In this document: positions 62,072 through 64,000 of the stretch, piece by piece
Layout of the letters: every line of letters begins with the position of its first letter
How positions within the stretch are numbered: the stretch's first letter is position 1
Origin: Niabella soli DSM 19437
GTDB taxonomy: Bacteria > Bacteroidota > Bacteroidia > Chitinophagales > Chitinophagaceae
Direction: 5' to 3'
NCBI RefSeq assembly: GCF_000243115.2
Contig: NZ_CP007035.1
Location: 4,526,001-4,590,000 of the forward strand
DNA: 64,000 nt
Position numbers and translations under genes: made by a program
Notes under the pieces: generated by a model
Seen by the model: the letters and a program-made list of their open reading frames with translations, nothing else
Told to the model about the DNA's origin: nothing
The model's database searches: none

Positions 62072-62113
62072 CACTGAAGCACAGCTATTTTTCAGTGTCT
62101 CTGTGCTTCAGTG
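62072..62113. repeat. 13-bp perfect inverted repeat between the two YeeE-type genes
   Basis: CACTGAAGCACAG (62072-62084) and CTGTGCTTCAGTG (62101-62113) are exact inverted copies separated by 16 bp, and the spacer contains a further CAGTGTCT. There is no T-run on either side. It resembles CACTGAAG/CACAGAGAC dispersed repeats and may be a REP-like insertion in the operon. Confidence 0.65.
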
Positions 62114-62120
62114 GCAAGGG

Positions 62121-62684
62121 CTATAACGAAAGCACCCAGGGTAACACAAGATTGGCCACCACAAAGCCTCCGGCCATGAAACAGATCGTAGCTATTAAAG
62201 AGGGGATCTGAAGGTTAGAAAGGCCCATGATGGAATGCCCGCTGGTACAGCCACCGGCGTACCGGGTACCAAAGCCCACCAGAAACCCTCCAACAACCGT
62301 TAGGATGAATCCCCGGGGAGTGAGCAGTGCCGGCCAATTGATAAGGTCTTTGGGGACAAGACTGCTATAATCGTGTACGCCATATTTAGCCAGGTCGGTA
62401 GCCAACTGTGGCGCTACTTTTACCGGTTCCGGCCCGGTAAGGAAATGTGCTGTCAACGCACCACCAGCCAGGACCCCGAGCACAAAAAACAGGTTCCATA
62501 TTTCTTTCTTCCAGTTGTACCTGAAAAAAGAAATATTGGAAGGAACACATGCGGCACAGATATGTCTTAAGGACGAGCTGATGCCCAACGCTTTGTTGTC
62601 CAGGAGCAGGAGCGCAGGCACCATAAGCCCTATGAGCGGCCCGGCTATATACCAGGGCCAGGGTTGTTGTAAAAGAGCGGTCAT
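62121..62684 (-). CDS. YeeE/YedE-family membrane protein, first half
   Basis: A 187-residue membrane protein. The family motif GFGTRYAGGCTSGHSIMGLSN near residue 138 holds the conserved cysteine expected to bind a sulfur substrate. Hydrophobic helices lie near 12-30, 62-82, 125-145 and 160-180. It is the partner of the gene that follows and is 30 bp from the methyltransferase gene upstream. A PmpA/PmpB-like sulfur transport role fits, but is unproven. Confidence 0.85.
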   Translation of the reverse strand: MTALLQQPWPWYIAGPLIGLMVPALLLLDNKALGISSSLRHICAACVPSNISFFRYNWKKEIWNLFFVLGVLAGGALTAHFLTGPEPVKVAPQLATDLAKYGVHDYSSLVPKDLINWPALLTPRGFILTVVGGFLVGFGTRYAGGCTSGHSIMGLSNLQIPSLIATICFMAGGFVVANLVLPWVLSL

Positions 62685-62714
62685 TATAATTGTTTGAGCT
62701 ACTAAGCTATTAAA

Positions 62715-63302
62715 TTATTTTCTGATGCATTCAATAAATAATTCATTGCCGGTGCGCTGCGGGATACTATTATAACAGACCTCCAAATGCTGTATTTTAA
62801 AACCAGGTTGAAACAATTGCCGGTATTCCTGCGCTGTTCCGCCAAAGGGTGGCCCGGGATTGGGGAATTCATTCGCAAATAACAATCCTGCCAGGATCCC
62901 CCCGGGATTTAAAAGGGCATGCATCTTTTCTACATACTTTTTTCTTAGCGACGGATCCAATGCGCAGAAGAATGTTTGCTCCAGGATGATCTCATAATGT
63001 CCGTTATGTTCAAAAAAATCAGCGCATACGCAATTGATCGTGTTGGTAAACTTTACGGCAAGACGCTCTACGGCAACAGGGGAAATGTCTACCAGCGTAA
63101 TATGGTGAAACCCCAGTTCCAGAAGCATTTCCGCTTCGTAGGCATTTCCACAGCCGGGAATAAGGATAGCTGCGTCCCTGTTCCGGGTTTCCATGTATGC
63201 CCTGATCGCAGGGGCCGCATACCCAATATCCCAGCGGGTTTCATTGTTTTGCCAGCGACTATCCCAGTATTCTTTGTTAAGTGCAGGTGCGGAAGTGCTC
63301 AT
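62715..63302 (-). CDS. TPMT-like SAM-dependent methyltransferase
   Basis: A 195-residue class I methyltransferase of the thiopurine-methyltransferase branch. The N-terminus NKEYWDSRWQNNETRWDIG (about 8-26) is diagnostic, followed by the SAM loop ILIPGCGNAYEAEMLLELGF near 46, VDISPVAVERL near 71, and EQTFFCALDPSLRKKYVEKM near 108. In bacteria these methylate thiols, selenium or tellurium compounds. Its neighbours are sulfur-transport-type genes, which suits a thiol-related substrate, though this is only suggestive. Confidence 0.87.
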   Translation of the reverse strand: MSTSAPALNKEYWDSRWQNNETRWDIGYAAPAIRAYMETRNRDAAILIPGCGNAYEAEMLLELGFHHITLVDISPVAVERLAVKFTNTINCVCADFFEHNGHYEIILEQTFFCALDPSLRKKYVEKMHALLNPGGILAGLLFANEFPNPGPPFGGTAQEYRQLFQPGFKIQHLEVCYNSIPQRTGNELFIECIRK

Positions 63303-63394
63303 GTTTCAGCTATTTTGATAAACAAGATAGCAACAAAAAATAAAATACTATGCGGGTAGCAGGGAACATTTATCGGGCTGATGCTGATAGTAAA

Positions 63395-63868
63395 CTAGCT
63401 TTTCCCCACGGCTATCCAGAAGGTATCGGCGTGTGTATCGGCGGGTGTGTTTGCATGTAATTGTTGCAAGGTGTCGCCAATGCCGGCCAGTTGTGTTGCT
63501 GTTAATGTTTCTTCCAGGTGGGGGAAAAGAACGCGTTCTTCAAAGCGGATGTGCGCGTCTGTAAGATCGGCTAATGATAACAGTGCGGGGGCGTCTGCGT
63601 CCCCTTCTGTAATTTCCCGGATGCGCCCGGCTATTTCCCGGTGCTCATTGATCGCCCTTTGGCACAAGGGGTCGGCACTGGCAACAAAAAGGATGGTTTC
63701 CTCCTCCTGGAAATGAGGCTGCAAATGCGTTTCATAAAAATAACGGATGTACGCTAGAATCCGCTCAGCGGCAATATTCAATGCGATCCCCTGCCGTATC
63801 TTCCAGCAAAATAACAGTCCGTGATGATGGTCGCGCGATAGCGCTACCAGGTGGATATTTCTTTTCAT
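63395..63868 (-). CDS. Hemerythrin-domain protein
   Basis: A 157-residue cytoplasmic four-helix protein predicted to bind a di-iron centre. Ligand candidates are seen in LSRDHHHGLLFCWKIR near 10, ETHLQPHFQEEETILF near 47, REIAGRIREI with INEH before it near 75, and AHIRFEERVLFPHLEETL near 107; this is the HHE pattern of the family. Roles of such proteins include oxygen, nitric-oxide or iron sensing and storage; none can be chosen here. The start at 63868 fits the usual MKRxxxLxxLSRDHH opening. Confidence 0.88.
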   Translation of the reverse strand: MKRNIHLVALSRDHHHGLLFCWKIRQGIALNIAAERILAYIRYFYETHLQPHFQEEETILFVASADPLCQRAINEHREIAGRIREITEGDADAPALLSLADLTDAHIRFEERVLFPHLEETLTATQLAGIGDTLQQLHANTPADTHADTFWIAVGKS

Positions 63869-63880
63869 ATTTTTTATACG

Positions 63881-63949
63881 CTCACAGATTGCGCAGATTT
63901 ACACAGATTTTGGAAACTTTCTGAGACAATCCGTGAAATTTCCTGTAAG
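63881..63949. repeat. Dispersed CTCACAGATT...CTGTAAG inverted-repeat element, copy 3
   Basis: The left arm starts CTCACAGATTGCGCAGATTT and runs into ACACAGATTTT, matching copy 1 closely. The right arm is TCTGAGACAATCCGTGAAATT then CCTGTAAG. It sits just upstream of the hemerythrin gene. The remaining 51 bp to the window edge show nothing recognisable. Confidence 0.65.
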
Positions 63950-64000
63950 CAAATTTTTCAGTGGCTTACGGAAATGATATCAACTCTTTTTGGTCTCACC

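Overview
The window reads as chromosomal DNA of a Bacteroidota bacterium, most likely a member of the Chitinophagaceae (Niabella/Chitinophaga type). The signs are a SusC/SusD pair controlled by an ECF sigma factor and FecR, a TonB receptor paired with a DUF4249 lipoprotein, promoters of the TTTG-N19-TAnnTTTG type, a BlaI/M56 locus, a KA-rich histone H1-like gene, and a tmRNA whose tag ends in YAMAA. The genus is an inference; no rRNA gene is present to test it.

Layout. 1-9.5 kb: end of a sulfatase gene, aldose epimerase, TonB receptor + DUF4249 lipoprotein, methylmalonyl-CoA epimerase, GH76 glycosidase, a roughly 106-bp tandem repeat, polysaccharide deacetylase and an esterase. 9.5-23.4 kb: housekeeping block with mazG, a very large histidine kinase, PolX, histone-like protein, rpmA-rplU, a GH3-family protein, dxr, rseP and htpG. 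23.4-34.0 kb, minus strand: ECF sigma, FecR, SusC (with STN domain) and SusD, followed by three predicted secreted phosphoesterases. 34.3-40.4 kb, plus strand: a tight operon made of a 26-codon basic peptide ORF overlapped by an ABC exporter, two glycosyltransferases, a toroid protein with a class II terpene-cyclase DIDD motif, and a UbiA prenyltransferase. 40.4-48.4 kb: HipA-like kinase/DUF3037 pair, murB, several small genes, a metallophosphoesterase-propeller fusion, a Spy-like protein, tmRNA and a thioesterase. 48.5-55.2 kb: mqo, BlaI repressor with two operators, two duplicated M56 peptidases and a porin. 55.4-61.5 kb: complete L-rhamnose pathway (transporter, isomerase, kinase, aldolase-dehydrogenase). 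61.5-64 kb: two YeeE/YedE half-transporters, a TPMT-like methyltransferase and a hemerythrin protein.

The 34.3-40.4 kb operon is the best candidate for an undescribed system. Its genes fit assembly, glycosylation, prenylation or terpene cyclisation, and export of a small product. The 26-residue peptide could be the scaffold or only a coupling leader, and sequence alone cannot decide. The SusCD locus with three phosphoesterases and no glycosidase suggests capture of a phosphorylated substrate.

Intergenic DNA is rich in dispersed repeats: a CTCACAGATT...CTGTGAG inverted repeat, a GTGCTGCAG...CAACGAAGCTGAT element, REP-like hairpins and short spacer words. No tRNA, rRNA, CRISPR array, transposase or prophage gene was recognised.
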